NCBI GenBank assembly: GCA_017619355.1
Contig: JAFZSO010000045.1
Location: forward strand, 1 to 44,427
DNA from: Muribaculaceae bacterium
Lineage (GTDB): Bacteria; Bacteroidota; Bacteroidia; Bacteroidales; Muribaculaceae
Direction of reading: 5' to 3'
Length of the DNA stretch: 44,427 bases
The notes under the pieces are model-generated. The model did not search any database. It was not told where the DNA came from and saw only the letters and a program-made list of their open reading frames with translations. How positions within the stretch are numbered: the first letter of the stretch is position 1; every line of letters begins with the position of its first letter. Positions 26,911 to 35,032 of the stretch are shown here, in pieces. The translations under genes were made by a program, and so were the position numbers.

Positions 26911-28986
26911 ATGAAAAAGACATTTTTATCACTTTTAACAGCAGCCCTGCTCCCGCTCATGAGCAATGCGGCAGTGGGTTGGCCCGCCAACTATGGCGGC
27001 GTGATGCTGCAAGGCTTCTCTTGGGATAATTATATTGACACACAGTGGAGCAATATGGAGAAGCAAATTGATGACCTCTCATCTACTTTCGACCTCATCT
27101 GGGTTCCCCAATCGGGTAATTGCAACTCGGGCTGGAATGTGATGGGTTACATGCCTGTCTACTGGTTTGACCACAACAGTAGCTTTGGTACTGAGCGTGA
27201 TTTGCGCCACATGATCAACGCCTTCAAGGCAAAAGGTACCAGTATCATCGAAGATGTAGTCATCAACCACCGTAGCGGTCTGGGCGTGGATGGCTCATGG
27301 GTCGATTTCCCTGCCGAAACCTACAATGGCGTGACTTATCAGTTGCTGCCCACCGACATCTGTGCCGACGATGACGGCGGCAAGACCAAGGCTTGGGCTA
27401 CTCAGCATGGCATAACGCTGAGTTCAAACAACGACACTGGTGAAGGCTGGGATGGATGCCGTGACCTTGATCACAAGAGCAATAATGTGAAGACGAATGT
27501 CAAGGCTTATCTCAACTTCTTGCTTAACGACCTGGGTTATGCTGGATTCCGTTACGATATGGTGCGTGGTTACTCATCATCTTATACTGGTGAATATAAC
27601 GCAGCTGTTAACCCCACCTTCTCGGTAGGCGAGCTGTGGGACGGCAATGTGAACACTCTGCAGAACTGGCTCAATGCCACCAAGGTGAACAATGTGATTC
27701 AGAGCGCATGCTTCGACTTTGCTTTCCGTTACACCGTGCGCGATGCTATCAACCAGAACAACTGGACCAAGCTGGCCAATCAGAGTCTTGCCCGCAATAA
27801 CACATATCGCCAGTTCGCAGTGACCTTCGTGGAGAACCATGATATGCAAGACCGCGGTAATGTGCAGAACTACACACCCGACCCCATCAAGAAGGATACA
27901 CTGGCTGCCAACGCCTTCCTGCTGGCTATGCCTGGCACTCCTTGCGTGTTCCTCACGCACTGGAAACCCTACAAGAAAGAAATCAAGTCGATGGTCGAGG
28001 CTCGTAAGCTGGCCGGTATCACCAACATGAGTAATACCGCACCCTTCCGTAGCACCACCACCTACTATGCTGCCAACACTACCGGCTCAAGAGGCAAACT
28101 GCTGGCCGTGGTGGGTAACACTTCTATCCTTACCAATCCTGGTAGCACTTGGGTACAGATTCTGGAAGGATATCACTATCGCTACTTTATGTCAAAGGAT
28201 ATTGAGTCGGCTTGGATCGACGTGCCCAGCGGCACCTACGAGGAAGCCTTCCCCGTGAAACTGATTGCCGTTTCGGCTTCGGCAACCCAGCTTGTCTATA
28301 CTCTCGACGGCTCTACACCTACCGCCAGCAGCCCCAAGGTGAACAGCGGTTCTACCATCAACATCACTCAAGACTGCACGCTCACTGTGGGTCTGCTCAA
28401 CGGCAGCAATGTGACGGGTATCGTGACGCACAAGTATCAGATCAAGCCCTTCGTGCCTCACACCGCCACCGTTTATCTGAAGAGCCCCGGATGGAAAAAC
28501 GTCTACTTCTATTCTTGGGACAAGGGCAATGTTCAGTTGTTAGGCAACTGGCCTGGCACTTTGATGAACAAGAAATATAAATACATCAATGGTGCTAAGT
28601 TCTACTATCACACATTTGATATCCCCACCAGCGACTACTACCTGAACATCATCTTCGACCAGGGCGACCAGCAGGTGGATCCTGATTTGAAGCAGACTGT
28701 TGACATCGGTCCTGTGACTGAAGATGTGTACTATGAGATTGGTGATATTGTGAATGGCAAGTTCACAGTCAACAATGTTACAGCACAATATCAGGGTGGC
28801 GACGAGTCGGTTCCTGGCGATGTGAATAACGATGGCAAGGTGAATGTATCTGACGTGACAGCTCTTGTTAACATGATCTTGGGTGTCGCATCCATGGACC
28901 AGGAACGTGCCGATGTGAACGGTGACGGTAAGGTGAACGTGAGCGACGTGACTGCCCTCATCAACCTCATTCTGGGTGTTTCATAA
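26911..28986 (+). CDS. Secreted GH13 alpha-amylase with CBM26-like and dockerin-like modules
   Basis: 691 residues. Signal peptide to about 21. The catalytic domain is paralogous to the previous amylase (WPANYGGVMLQGFSWDNY near the start): DVVINH (115-120), nucleophile Asp216 (GFRYDMVRG), acid Glu241 (FSVGELW), Asp311 (FVENHDMQD, where most relatives have Thr after Asp). A chitobiase/hexosaminidase C-terminal-like beta domain (YTLDGSTPTASSPK, about 436-510) comes next, then a CBM26-like module (516-612, VYFYSWDKG...NWPG) and a dockerin-like pair (637-691). The last 114 bases are about 94% identical to the end of the preceding gene, more than the rest, which suggests module exchange. The GH53 gene follows after 20 bases. 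Confidence 0.92.
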   Translation: MKKTFLSLLTAALLPLMSNAAVGWPANYGGVMLQGFSWDNYIDTQWSNMEKQIDDLSSTFDLIWVPQSGNCNSGWNVMGYMPVYWFDHNSSFGTERDLRHMINAFKAKGTSIIEDVVINHRSGLGVDGSWVDFPAETYNGVTYQLLPTDICADDDGGKTKAWATQHGITLSSNNDTGEGWDGCRDLDHKSNNVKTNVKAYLNFLLNDLGYAGFRYDMVRGYSSSYTGEYNAAVNPTFSVGELWDGNVNTLQNWLNATKVNNVIQSACFDFAFRYTVRDAINQNNWTKLANQSLARNNTYRQFAVTFVENHDMQDRGNVQNYTPDPIKKDTLAANAFLLAMPGTPCVFLTHWKPYKKEIKSMVEARKLAGITNMSNTAPFRSTTTYYAANTTGSRGKLLAVVGNTSILTNPGSTWVQILEGYHYRYFMSKDIESAWIDVPSGTYEEAFPVKLIAVSASATQLVYTLDGSTPTASSPKVNSGSTINITQDCTLTVGLLNGSNVTGIVTHKYQIKPFVPHTATVYLKSPGWKNVYFYSWDKGNVQLLGNWPGTLMNKKYKYINGAKFYYHTFDIPTSDYYLNIIFDQGDQQVDPDLKQTVDIGPVTEDVYYEIGDIVNGKFTVNNVTAQYQGGDESVPGDVNNDGKVNVSDVTALVNMILGVASMDQERADVNGDGKVNVSDVTALINLILGVS

Positions 28987-29006
28987 ACTCGCTTATTGAT
29001 GACAGA

Positions 29007-30395
29007 ATGATTTCTGAATTCAAGAATCTTTTCATATTGGTATGTGCTGCAGTGCGCCGTGGAGCGCATTGCAGCGCTTTTCTCAAGGCAGCGCTCACAC
29101 TGCTCATTGCGGTGATGCTTGCAGTGCCGGCAAGCGCATCGCTGCGGGGCGATGTGAACAACGACGGTCATCGCAATGTGAGCGACGTGACTGCCCTTAT
29201 CAATATGATATTGGGTACTTTACCCAAGGATGAGGCACGTGCCGATGTGAACCGCGACGGCAAGGTGAATGTGAGTGACGTGACCGAGCTCATCAATCTG
29301 ATTCTGGGTGTTATTGTCGATGATGATGACGAGGATTTGAAACTTGTTGGCGGCGATGTGTCGATGCTCACCAAGTATGAGCAGAAAGGCTCCATCTACT
29401 ATGATAAGAATGGTGCCCGCATCAACGATGTGCTCGCCTATTACAAGCAGCAGGGCCTGAATGCGATGCGTGTGCGCCTCTTCGTGAATCCCGCCCATGC
29501 TTCGTCGGCCGAGGTGGGAGAGGGCGTTTTGCAGGACCTCGACTATGTGAAGACGCTGGGCAAGCGCATCAAGGATGCCGGTTTCAAGTTCGTGCTCGAC
29601 TTGCATTATAGCGACTCGTGGGCCGACCCAGGCAAGCAAACACTGCCTGCCGACTGGACCGGCTTGAGCGTAGACCAGTTGGAGCAAAAAGTGGAGGACT
29701 ACACCAGCGAAGTGCTCCAGACTCTCGTGGCCGCTGGTGCCCGCCCCGACTATGTGCAGGTGGGCAACGAGGTGACCTATGGCATGTTGTGGCCCACGGG
29801 CCATTGTTGGCCGTCGGGAGCTGATTACGATGGCGGCACCTGGAATAACTTTGCACGCTACCTGAATGCCGGCAGTCGTGCCGTGCGTGAGGTGTGCCCG
29901 CGCGCCAAGATTATCATTCACATCGAGTTGAGCCGTTACTCCAATGCCTTGGCATTCTTCACGCAGGCGCAGGCGCACAGCGTTGACTATGATATCATGG
30001 GCTTGAGCTATTATCCCTCATATCATGCCTCGACCGGCACCATCTTTGGTGTGCTCACCACTGTGCTCACCACCCTGCAGGGCAGTTTCCCCGATACCCC
30101 GGTGATGATTATGGAAACCGCCTATGGTTATGCGTGGAATCTGCCTGGCACCAAGTATGATTTCACCTCCTCCTATCCTTACTCTGAGGCAGGGCAGGCC
30201 AAGTTTGCCAAGGACCTGGTGACCACGCTCAATGCCCGCACCAATGTGAAGGGACTCTTCTGGTGGTGGCCCGAGGCCAACGAGTATGGCAACAGCTCCT
30301 ACCAGGTGACCACCAGCTGGTGGAACGGCAGCCTTGTCGACAACCGCAACGGCCGCACCCAGCAAGCCTTCTACGAGCTCCTCAACTTCAAGTAA
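29007..30395 (+). CDS. GH53 endo-beta-1,4-galactanase with N-terminal dockerin-like domain
   Basis: 462 residues. A long, cationic N-region precedes the hydrophobic signal core (LKAALTLLIAVMLAVPASA, about 27-45). The dockerin-like pair follows at once (DVNNDGHRNVSD at 49-60 and DVNRDGKVNVSD at 80-91), then an Asp-rich linker and the GH53 barrel: RVRLFVNP, VLDLHYSDSWADPGKQ, acid/base Glu255 in QVGNEVTYGMLW, nucleophile Glu370 in MIMETAYGY. GH53 enzymes hydrolyse beta-1,4-galactan of type I arabinogalactan, a pectin side chain, so this is the one enzyme in the cluster not aimed at starch. In its two upstream neighbours the dockerin is C-terminal. Last gene of the operon. Confidence 0.92.
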   Translation: MISEFKNLFILVCAAVRRGAHCSAFLKAALTLLIAVMLAVPASASLRGDVNNDGHRNVSDVTALINMILGTLPKDEARADVNRDGKVNVSDVTELINLILGVIVDDDDEDLKLVGGDVSMLTKYEQKGSIYYDKNGARINDVLAYYKQQGLNAMRVRLFVNPAHASSAEVGEGVLQDLDYVKTLGKRIKDAGFKFVLDLHYSDSWADPGKQTLPADWTGLSVDQLEQKVEDYTSEVLQTLVAAGARPDYVQVGNEVTYGMLWPTGHCWPSGADYDGGTWNNFARYLNAGSRAVREVCPRAKIIIHIELSRYSNALAFFTQAQAHSVDYDIMGLSYYPSYHASTGTIFGVLTTVLTTLQGSFPDTPVMIMETAYGYAWNLPGTKYDFTSSYPYSEAGQAKFAKDLVTTLNARTNVKGLFWWWPEANEYGNSSYQVTTSWWNGSLVDNRNGRTQQAFYELLNFK

Positions 30396-30423
30396 GTTGC
30401 CTTCTAACCGATCTTTCAGAGTC

Positions 30424-30468
30424 CTCTGAGCTCTCCGAGAACTCTGAGCACTCTGAGCACTCCGAAAG
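30424..30468. repeat. Five tandem 9-bp units, CTCYGARNN
   Basis: CTCTGAGCT, CTCCGAGAA, CTCTGAGCA, CTCTGAGCA and CTCCGAAAG start at 30424, 30433, 30442, 30451 and 30460; TTCGAAAAT and TCTCGAAC continue the theme loosely. It lies just after the GH53 stop. No clear terminator is seen there. Confidence 0.8.
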
Positions 30469-30570
30469 TGCTTCGAAAATTCTCGAACATTTTCTCATAA
30501 TTGAAAATATGACATTGGCCCTGACAAGGTTTGGAGTCAATGGTGTCATGATTATTAAAGAAAGTTAAAT

Positions 30571-30640
30571 GTGTAATATTTACACGAGAAATTTTGCGGT
30601 TTAGAAAATTGGCATTATTTTTGCAGTGTAAAAATTACAC
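30571..30640 (+). promoter_or_regulatory. Promoter of the vWA gene bracketed by two identical-arm palindromes
   Basis: Core promoter: TTTG (30593-30596), 19 bases, TATTTTTG (30616-30623). GTGTAA-TAT-TTACAC (30571-30585) lies just upstream of -33, and GTGTAA-AAA-TTACAC (30626-30640) starts two bases after the -7 box and covers the likely start of transcription. Both are followed by CGAGA. Such paired sites usually serve a repressor that can loop the DNA. Confidence 0.8.
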
Positions 30641-30683
30641 GAGAGTATTCAAAACTTTTCACTAACTTTTTTTTGATAAAACA

Positions 30684-31775
30684 ATGGAAAAACAGAAAGA
30701 AGACAAGAAAGCGAGAATCTACAATCTGATTATTGTGGATGAAAGTGGATCTATGAAGGGCCTGGAGCATGCCACAATGGGTGGAGTGACTGAAACCATC
30801 AACAGCATTCGCAGTGCGCAGCAACAGTTTGCCGACACGCAGGAACATTACCTTACGCTGGTCACCTTCGACAGTCAAGAAGGAAGGGAACCGGTGCGCA
30901 CGCTCATTGACCGCATGTTCATTGGCGAGGTTAAGGATTTCAAGGAGTATAGCCCTTGGGGCTGCACCCCGCTCTACGACGCTATGGGGCAGTCGATAAC
31001 GGCTTTGTATGAACATATCAAGGATGATGAAGATGCCTCCGCAGTAGTGACAGTGCTCTCCGATGGACTTGAGAATGACTCGCACGAGTGGACTGCCGTG
31101 GGTGTTAAGCAACTCATTGAGAAACTGAAAAATGAGGGATGGTCATTCTCCTACATGGGTAGTGCGCACGATGTGAAAGGAGTGTCAGTGACACTTTCTA
31201 TTGACAATTTCATTGAGTTTGCGCACGATGTTCAAGGTGTAGATAACACATGGGCACGCGAGAGCTCGGCCAAGCACAACTACTTCAGAAGAATGGATGA
31301 GGAATACCGCAGCGGACGCAGTCGCTCTAAGGAAGAATGGGTGGAACTTAGGCGTGCATTGGCTAAGAGCTATTATATGGAACGAGTAACGCCTCATCAC
31401 ATCGACACATTGCAACCTGGCGAGATCTTTGTGTTCGGGTCGAATGTGAACGGATTCCACGCAGGAGGAGCTGCTGCTGCCGCCATGCACAGGTTTGGTG
31501 CCGTGTGGGGCCAAGGCGAAGGCTTGCAAGGACAGAGTTATGCACTGCCCACCATGGAGGGTATGGAATCGATGAGAGCAGCGGTGGAACGCTTCACACG
31601 GTTTGCGGCCATGCACCCTGAGATGCGATTCCTCGTCACGCGCATTGGTTGCGGCATAGCCGGCTACACCGAACAGCAGGTGGCGCCGCTGTTCAAGGGG
31701 TGCATCAAACTCGAGAATGTGGCATTGCCCGTAGAGTTCTGGCAAGAATTGGGTCTGGATATGAAGTCATTCTAA
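30684..31775 (+). CDS. von Willebrand A domain fused to a macro-like domain
   Basis: 363 residues, no signal peptide, so cytoplasmic. The vWA domain (about 10-185) has a complete metal site: DESGS (19-23), Thr95 in GCTPLYDA, Asp127 in LSDGLEND. A charged helical linker (about 195-235) leads to a second domain (about 246-363) with FVFGSNVNGFHAGGAAAAAMHRFG and later FLVTRIGCGIAGY (316-328). I take this as the family often named A1S_2505-like phage protein, which looks related to macro domains that bind ADP-ribose; that relation is from memory and moderate. The fusion suggests metal-dependent protein binding linked to NAD or ADP-ribose chemistry, which is inference. It stands alone between starch genes, under its own controlled promoter. 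Confidence 0.75.
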   Translation: MEKQKEDKKARIYNLIIVDESGSMKGLEHATMGGVTETINSIRSAQQQFADTQEHYLTLVTFDSQEGREPVRTLIDRMFIGEVKDFKEYSPWGCTPLYDAMGQSITALYEHIKDDEDASAVVTVLSDGLENDSHEWTAVGVKQLIEKLKNEGWSFSYMGSAHDVKGVSVTLSIDNFIEFAHDVQGVDNTWARESSAKHNYFRRMDEEYRSGRSRSKEEWVELRRALAKSYYMERVTPHHIDTLQPGEIFVFGSNVNGFHAGGAAAAAMHRFGAVWGQGEGLQGQSYALPTMEGMESMRAAVERFTRFAAMHPEMRFLVTRIGCGIAGYTEQQVAPLFKGCIKLENVALPVEFWQELGLDMKSF

Positions 31776-31804
31776 GTGCTGACGAAACTGCCAAGGAAAG
31801 CCCA

Positions 31805-31837
31805 AAGCCCGTTAGGACTGGGCGGATAATAGGCAGG
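31805..31837. repeat. 33-bp interspersed intergenic repeat, copy 2
   Basis: 29 of 33 bases match 4118-4150. It lies 11 bases before a terminator hairpin, between convergent genes, as copy 1 lies next to one. Confidence 0.75.
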
Positions 31838-31847
31838 CTGAAAATGC

Positions 31848-31881
31848 AAATCCCCGTCAACGAGTGTGTTGACGGGGATTT
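31848..31881. terminator. Bidirectional terminator between the vWA gene and susA
   Basis: A perfect 14-bp stem, AAATCCCCGTCAAC (31848-31861) with its complement (31868-31881), and a 6-base loop. A-rich on one side and T-rich on the other, it can serve both convergent genes. Confidence 0.85.
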
Positions 31882-31904
31882 ATGCTTTGGTTATGATAGG
31901 AATG

Positions 31905-33806
31905 TCACGGTTTCAGTTCCAGGATGAGTGTCATCCTGGCTGGCACCGCGATGATGTTGGTGAGGCTGATGGGGTATCCGTTGGTTATCTCAATGCCATG
32001 AGTGCGATTGCCTATAATCTCGGCATAGCGCTTGGTGTCGAAAATCTGGGCTGAACTGGTGCCGTTCACAATGGTGAGCACGGCATGGTCGCCCAGCTGG
32101 CGTGCCAGCACATAGAATCCGTTGTGAGGGATGAACTGAATCTGTTTGCCTTTTGTTATCAGTTCTTTACCTGCCCCATTGCGCCAGTGCAACACCTTAC
32201 GGAGCCAGTCATACATCTCGTTCTGCTCTTTACTGCGTCCTTCGGCGGTGAAGCAGTTGTGCTCGTCGCCAGGGAATCCGCCCGGGAAGTCCTTGCGTAC
32301 ATTGCCGTCGGTCACGGCCTTGGTGCCGTTCATGAGAATCTCGGTACCGTAGTAGAGCTGCGGGATGCGGTTCATGGTGAGCAGTATGGCAAGTGCCTGT
32401 TTGAGTTTGTCGGCATCTTGACCATCTTTGAGGAAGCGGTCGGTGTCGTGATTCTCAATGAAGGCCATTACATGGCTCGGGTCGGGGTAGAGGTAGTCGA
32501 ATACCAGGCTGTTGTATAGGCGGTTGAAACCCCTCCACTGGTTGTCAGTTTCCTCAACGCTTGCCGAATCTACTGCTGCACGGAATGCAAAGTCCATCAC
32601 CGTCTTCAGGTGGCTGTCGGTCTTGGCAATCTTACTGCCGCTTTGCCATGCGGCAGTGTAGGCAGGCTGCTCAAACCAGGTTTCGCCCACCACATTGAAG
32701 TTGGGATACTCATTGTTGATAATCTCCATCCATCGTGCCATGGGCTCGGCATAAGCATAAGGGTAGGTGTCCATGCGAATGCCGTCGATGCCTGCAGTTT
32801 CAATCCACCAGATGCTGTTCTGAATGAGGTAGTTCATCACATGCGTGTTGTTCTGGTTGAGGTCGGGCATGGTGGATACAAACCAGCCCTGCACGGTCTC
32901 TTTCTTGTCGATTTCGCTGGCATAGGGGTCGAGCACAGGCGCCAACTTGTAGCTTGTCTGCAGGAAATCGGTGTTGCGGCTGTCGCTGCTGCCCTTCGAC
33001 TGCTTGAGCCACTCGTTGAGGTTGAACCAGTCGCTGGTGGGCATGTCGGCCACCCAGGGGTGTTCAAAGCCGCAGTGATTGAAAATCATGTCCATCACCA
33101 CCTTGAGACCCTTGCCGTGAGCCTCGTCAATGAGTCGTCTGTACTCGTCATTGGTGCCAAAGCGGGGATCCACACGGTAGTAGTTGGTAGTGGCATAACC
33201 GTGATAGGTGTCGTTCCAGGGACTCACGGGCGAGTCATTTTCAAGCACAGGGGTGAACCATAGTGCCGTCACGCCTAGGTCGGTGAAGTAGTCGAGGTGT
33301 TGCCTGATGCCCTCCAGGTCGCCGCCATGTCGGTAGCTCGGGTGAGAGCGGTCGCACACCTGGCTGCGCATCCCCTTCACCTTGTCATTGGCGGGGTTGC
33401 CGTTGGCAAAGCGGTCGGGCATGAGCATATAGAGCACATCGGCATTGGAGAAACCCTGCTTGCCTCGATTGTCGCGCGCCTTGAACTCAAAGGGCACGGT
33501 CTTTTTCTTCTTGTCGAGCTGAAAGTTAAGGTTCATGATTCCGGGCTGTACTCCGTGCAGACTCATACAGATGATGAGATAGTTAGAGCTTTGCAGCTTT
33601 GCGATACTGTCGATGGTCACACCAGGATAGTCGGTAGTTACAGTGGCGGCTCCAATACCCTCGCCATAGACCATAAGCTCGAGTTGGTTGTATTTGAGCC
33701 CGGCATACCAGTTCTGAGGTTCAACTCGGTCAATGTTCAGTGTTGCTGCCTGAATTGTTGCCGACATAACTGTCAATGCAGCAAGTAAAGTGCTTTTTGT
33801 AATCAT
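31905..33806 (-). CDS. susA: Periplasmic neopullulanase/cyclomaltodextrinase-type GH13, SusA-like
   Basis: 633 residues with signal peptide to about 20. An N-terminal beta domain (IDRVEPQNWYAGLKYNQLELMVYG) is typical of SusA and neopullulanases. In the GH13 barrel: DMIFNH (239-244), nucleophile Asp346 (GIRMDTYPY), acid Glu375 (VVGETWF), Asp454 (FIENHDTDRF). In B. thetaiotaomicron SusA cuts malto-oligosaccharides and pullulan in the periplasm after import by SusCD. Here it is the last gene of a leftward operon, 9 bases after a nuclease-like gene that separates it from the pullulanase gene. The terminator at 31848 lies 24 bases beyond its stop. Confidence 0.92.
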   Translation of the reverse strand: MITKSTLLAALTVMSATIQAATLNIDRVEPQNWYAGLKYNQLELMVYGEGIGAATVTTDYPGVTIDSIAKLQSSNYLIICMSLHGVQPGIMNLNFQLDKKKKTVPFEFKARDNRGKQGFSNADVLYMLMPDRFANGNPANDKVKGMRSQVCDRSHPSYRHGGDLEGIRQHLDYFTDLGVTALWFTPVLENDSPVSPWNDTYHGYATTNYYRVDPRFGTNDEYRRLIDEAHGKGLKVVMDMIFNHCGFEHPWVADMPTSDWFNLNEWLKQSKGSSDSRNTDFLQTSYKLAPVLDPYASEIDKKETVQGWFVSTMPDLNQNNTHVMNYLIQNSIWWIETAGIDGIRMDTYPYAYAEPMARWMEIINNEYPNFNVVGETWFEQPAYTAAWQSGSKIAKTDSHLKTVMDFAFRAAVDSASVEETDNQWRGFNRLYNSLVFDYLYPDPSHVMAFIENHDTDRFLKDGQDADKLKQALAILLTMNRIPQLYYGTEILMNGTKAVTDGNVRKDFPGGFPGDEHNCFTAEGRSKEQNEMYDWLRKVLHWRNGAGKELITKGKQIQFIPHNGFYVLARQLGDHAVLTIVNGTSSAQIFDTKRYAEIIGNRTHGIEITNGYPISLTNIIAVPARMTLILELKP

Positions 33807-33815
33807 AATTATTGC

Positions 33816-34997
33816 TTATTTGGATTTTTCATTTTGAAGACGAAAAAACTCTTTTTGCTGTTCAATCTCTCGCCGTAATTCTTCTTGAGTGGGGAGATAA
33901 GTGAGATATTTCGCTGCAAAAAGTTGTTCATTATCATTTAGTACAGAATAGTGTGCAACATCCTCATCGGTATCGGCACATAATAGTAAGCCAATGGTGG
34001 GGTTGTCATCGGCAGCACGATGCAGGTCGTCAAACATCTTTACATACATGTCCATTTGTCCAACATCTTGATATGTCAGTTTTGATGTTTTCAAGTCAAT
34101 AAGGACAAAGCACTTCAGTTTATAATTGTAGAAAACCAGGTCTATGTAATAATCCTGTTTTTCTGTGTGAATGTGCTTTTGTCTGTCAACAAAAGCGAAA
34201 CCTTTGCCTAATTCCATCAAGAATTGTGAAAGATGATTCAAGATGCTTTTTTCCAAAACAGACTCGGAATAATCCGGATTATTGCCAAATCCAAGAAACT
34301 CGGCAATCACAGGGTTTTTTAGATATTCAAGTCTGTCTTGCAAAGGAGCCGTTAAAGTGTGCATTTCATTGCGTACAACATCTTTGTTTTGAGATTGAAG
34401 CAGTCGATAATAGTATTGTGAGGAAATGTTGCGTTGCAATGTTCGTGTGCTCCACATTTCATTAGCTGCTTCGGTCTCATACCATGCTCTAGCTTCTGGA
34501 TTTTGTTCCTGTAGAATGATTCCGTAGTGACTCCATGATAACTTTAATGGCATTGTAGGTACAATCTTGTTTATCAAGTCGACAGTTATAGATTGTCCCA
34601 TCACTGTCGGGATAATATCAAATTGTCCCGTCGCTGTTGGGACAATTTGATTTGAATGCATGTTTTCTGAAGAATCTTCAGTGATACTATTCAATCTGAA
34701 TAGATTATGATGGGACTTGTAAAAAGCAATATACCTATAGATGTTGTTTCGCGAGAAACCTTTTCCGTATTTCTTGGTCAAAACTTTTGCTAATGTCTTG
34801 ATGAGATGTTCGCCATATTCAGCTCGCTTGTTGCTGAGAATTTCATGTTCAATTCGTAATCCTAGCAGCCAATTACGCTTAATGAGCATATCATTAATAT
34901 AGCGGTATGCCGTTTGTTGAGCATGGTCGATAATGTGGCAAGCATCGTTATACAAGCCATTCATTTGCAGTTGTTCGTGTTTGTTGGAGTCATCCAT
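33816..34997 (-). CDS. DUF1016 / YhcG-type PD-(D/E)xK nuclease-domain protein inside the starch operon
   Basis: 393 residues, no signal peptide. The N-terminal DUF1016 helical part includes NWLLGLRIEHEIL, YGKGFSRNNIYRYIAFY and, after a linker, LSWSHYGIIL. The C-terminal nuclease-like domain has QDYYIDLVFYN (Asp286) and VLIDLKTSKL (Asp301, Lys303), the PD-(D/E)xK pattern. The linker (about 115-150) repeats IVPTATGQ, IIPTVMGQ and IVPTMP and is known to vary among relatives. Function is not established; DNA binding or cleavage and defence roles have been proposed for the family. It is markedly more AT-rich than the genes around it, yet it sits with 35- and 9-base gaps in the middle of the operon, in the same direction, so it was probably acquired. 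Confidence 0.9.
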   Translation of the reverse strand: MDDSNKHEQLQMNGLYNDACHIIDHAQQTAYRYINDMLIKRNWLLGLRIEHEILSNKRAEYGEHLIKTLAKVLTKKYGKGFSRNNIYRYIAFYKSHHNLFRLNSITEDSSENMHSNQIVPTATGQFDIIPTVMGQSITVDLINKIVPTMPLKLSWSHYGIILQEQNPEARAWYETEAANEMWSTRTLQRNISSQYYYRLLQSQNKDVVRNEMHTLTAPLQDRLEYLKNPVIAEFLGFGNNPDYSESVLEKSILNHLSQFLMELGKGFAFVDRQKHIHTEKQDYYIDLVFYNYKLKCFVLIDLKTSKLTYQDVGQMDMYVKMFDDLHRAADDNPTIGLLLCADTDEDVAHYSVLNDNEQLFAAKYLTYLPTQEELRREIEQQKEFFRLQNEKSK

Positions 34998-35032
34998 TAC
35001 ACATTTGAATTAGAAGTTTGGCATAGTTGCGG

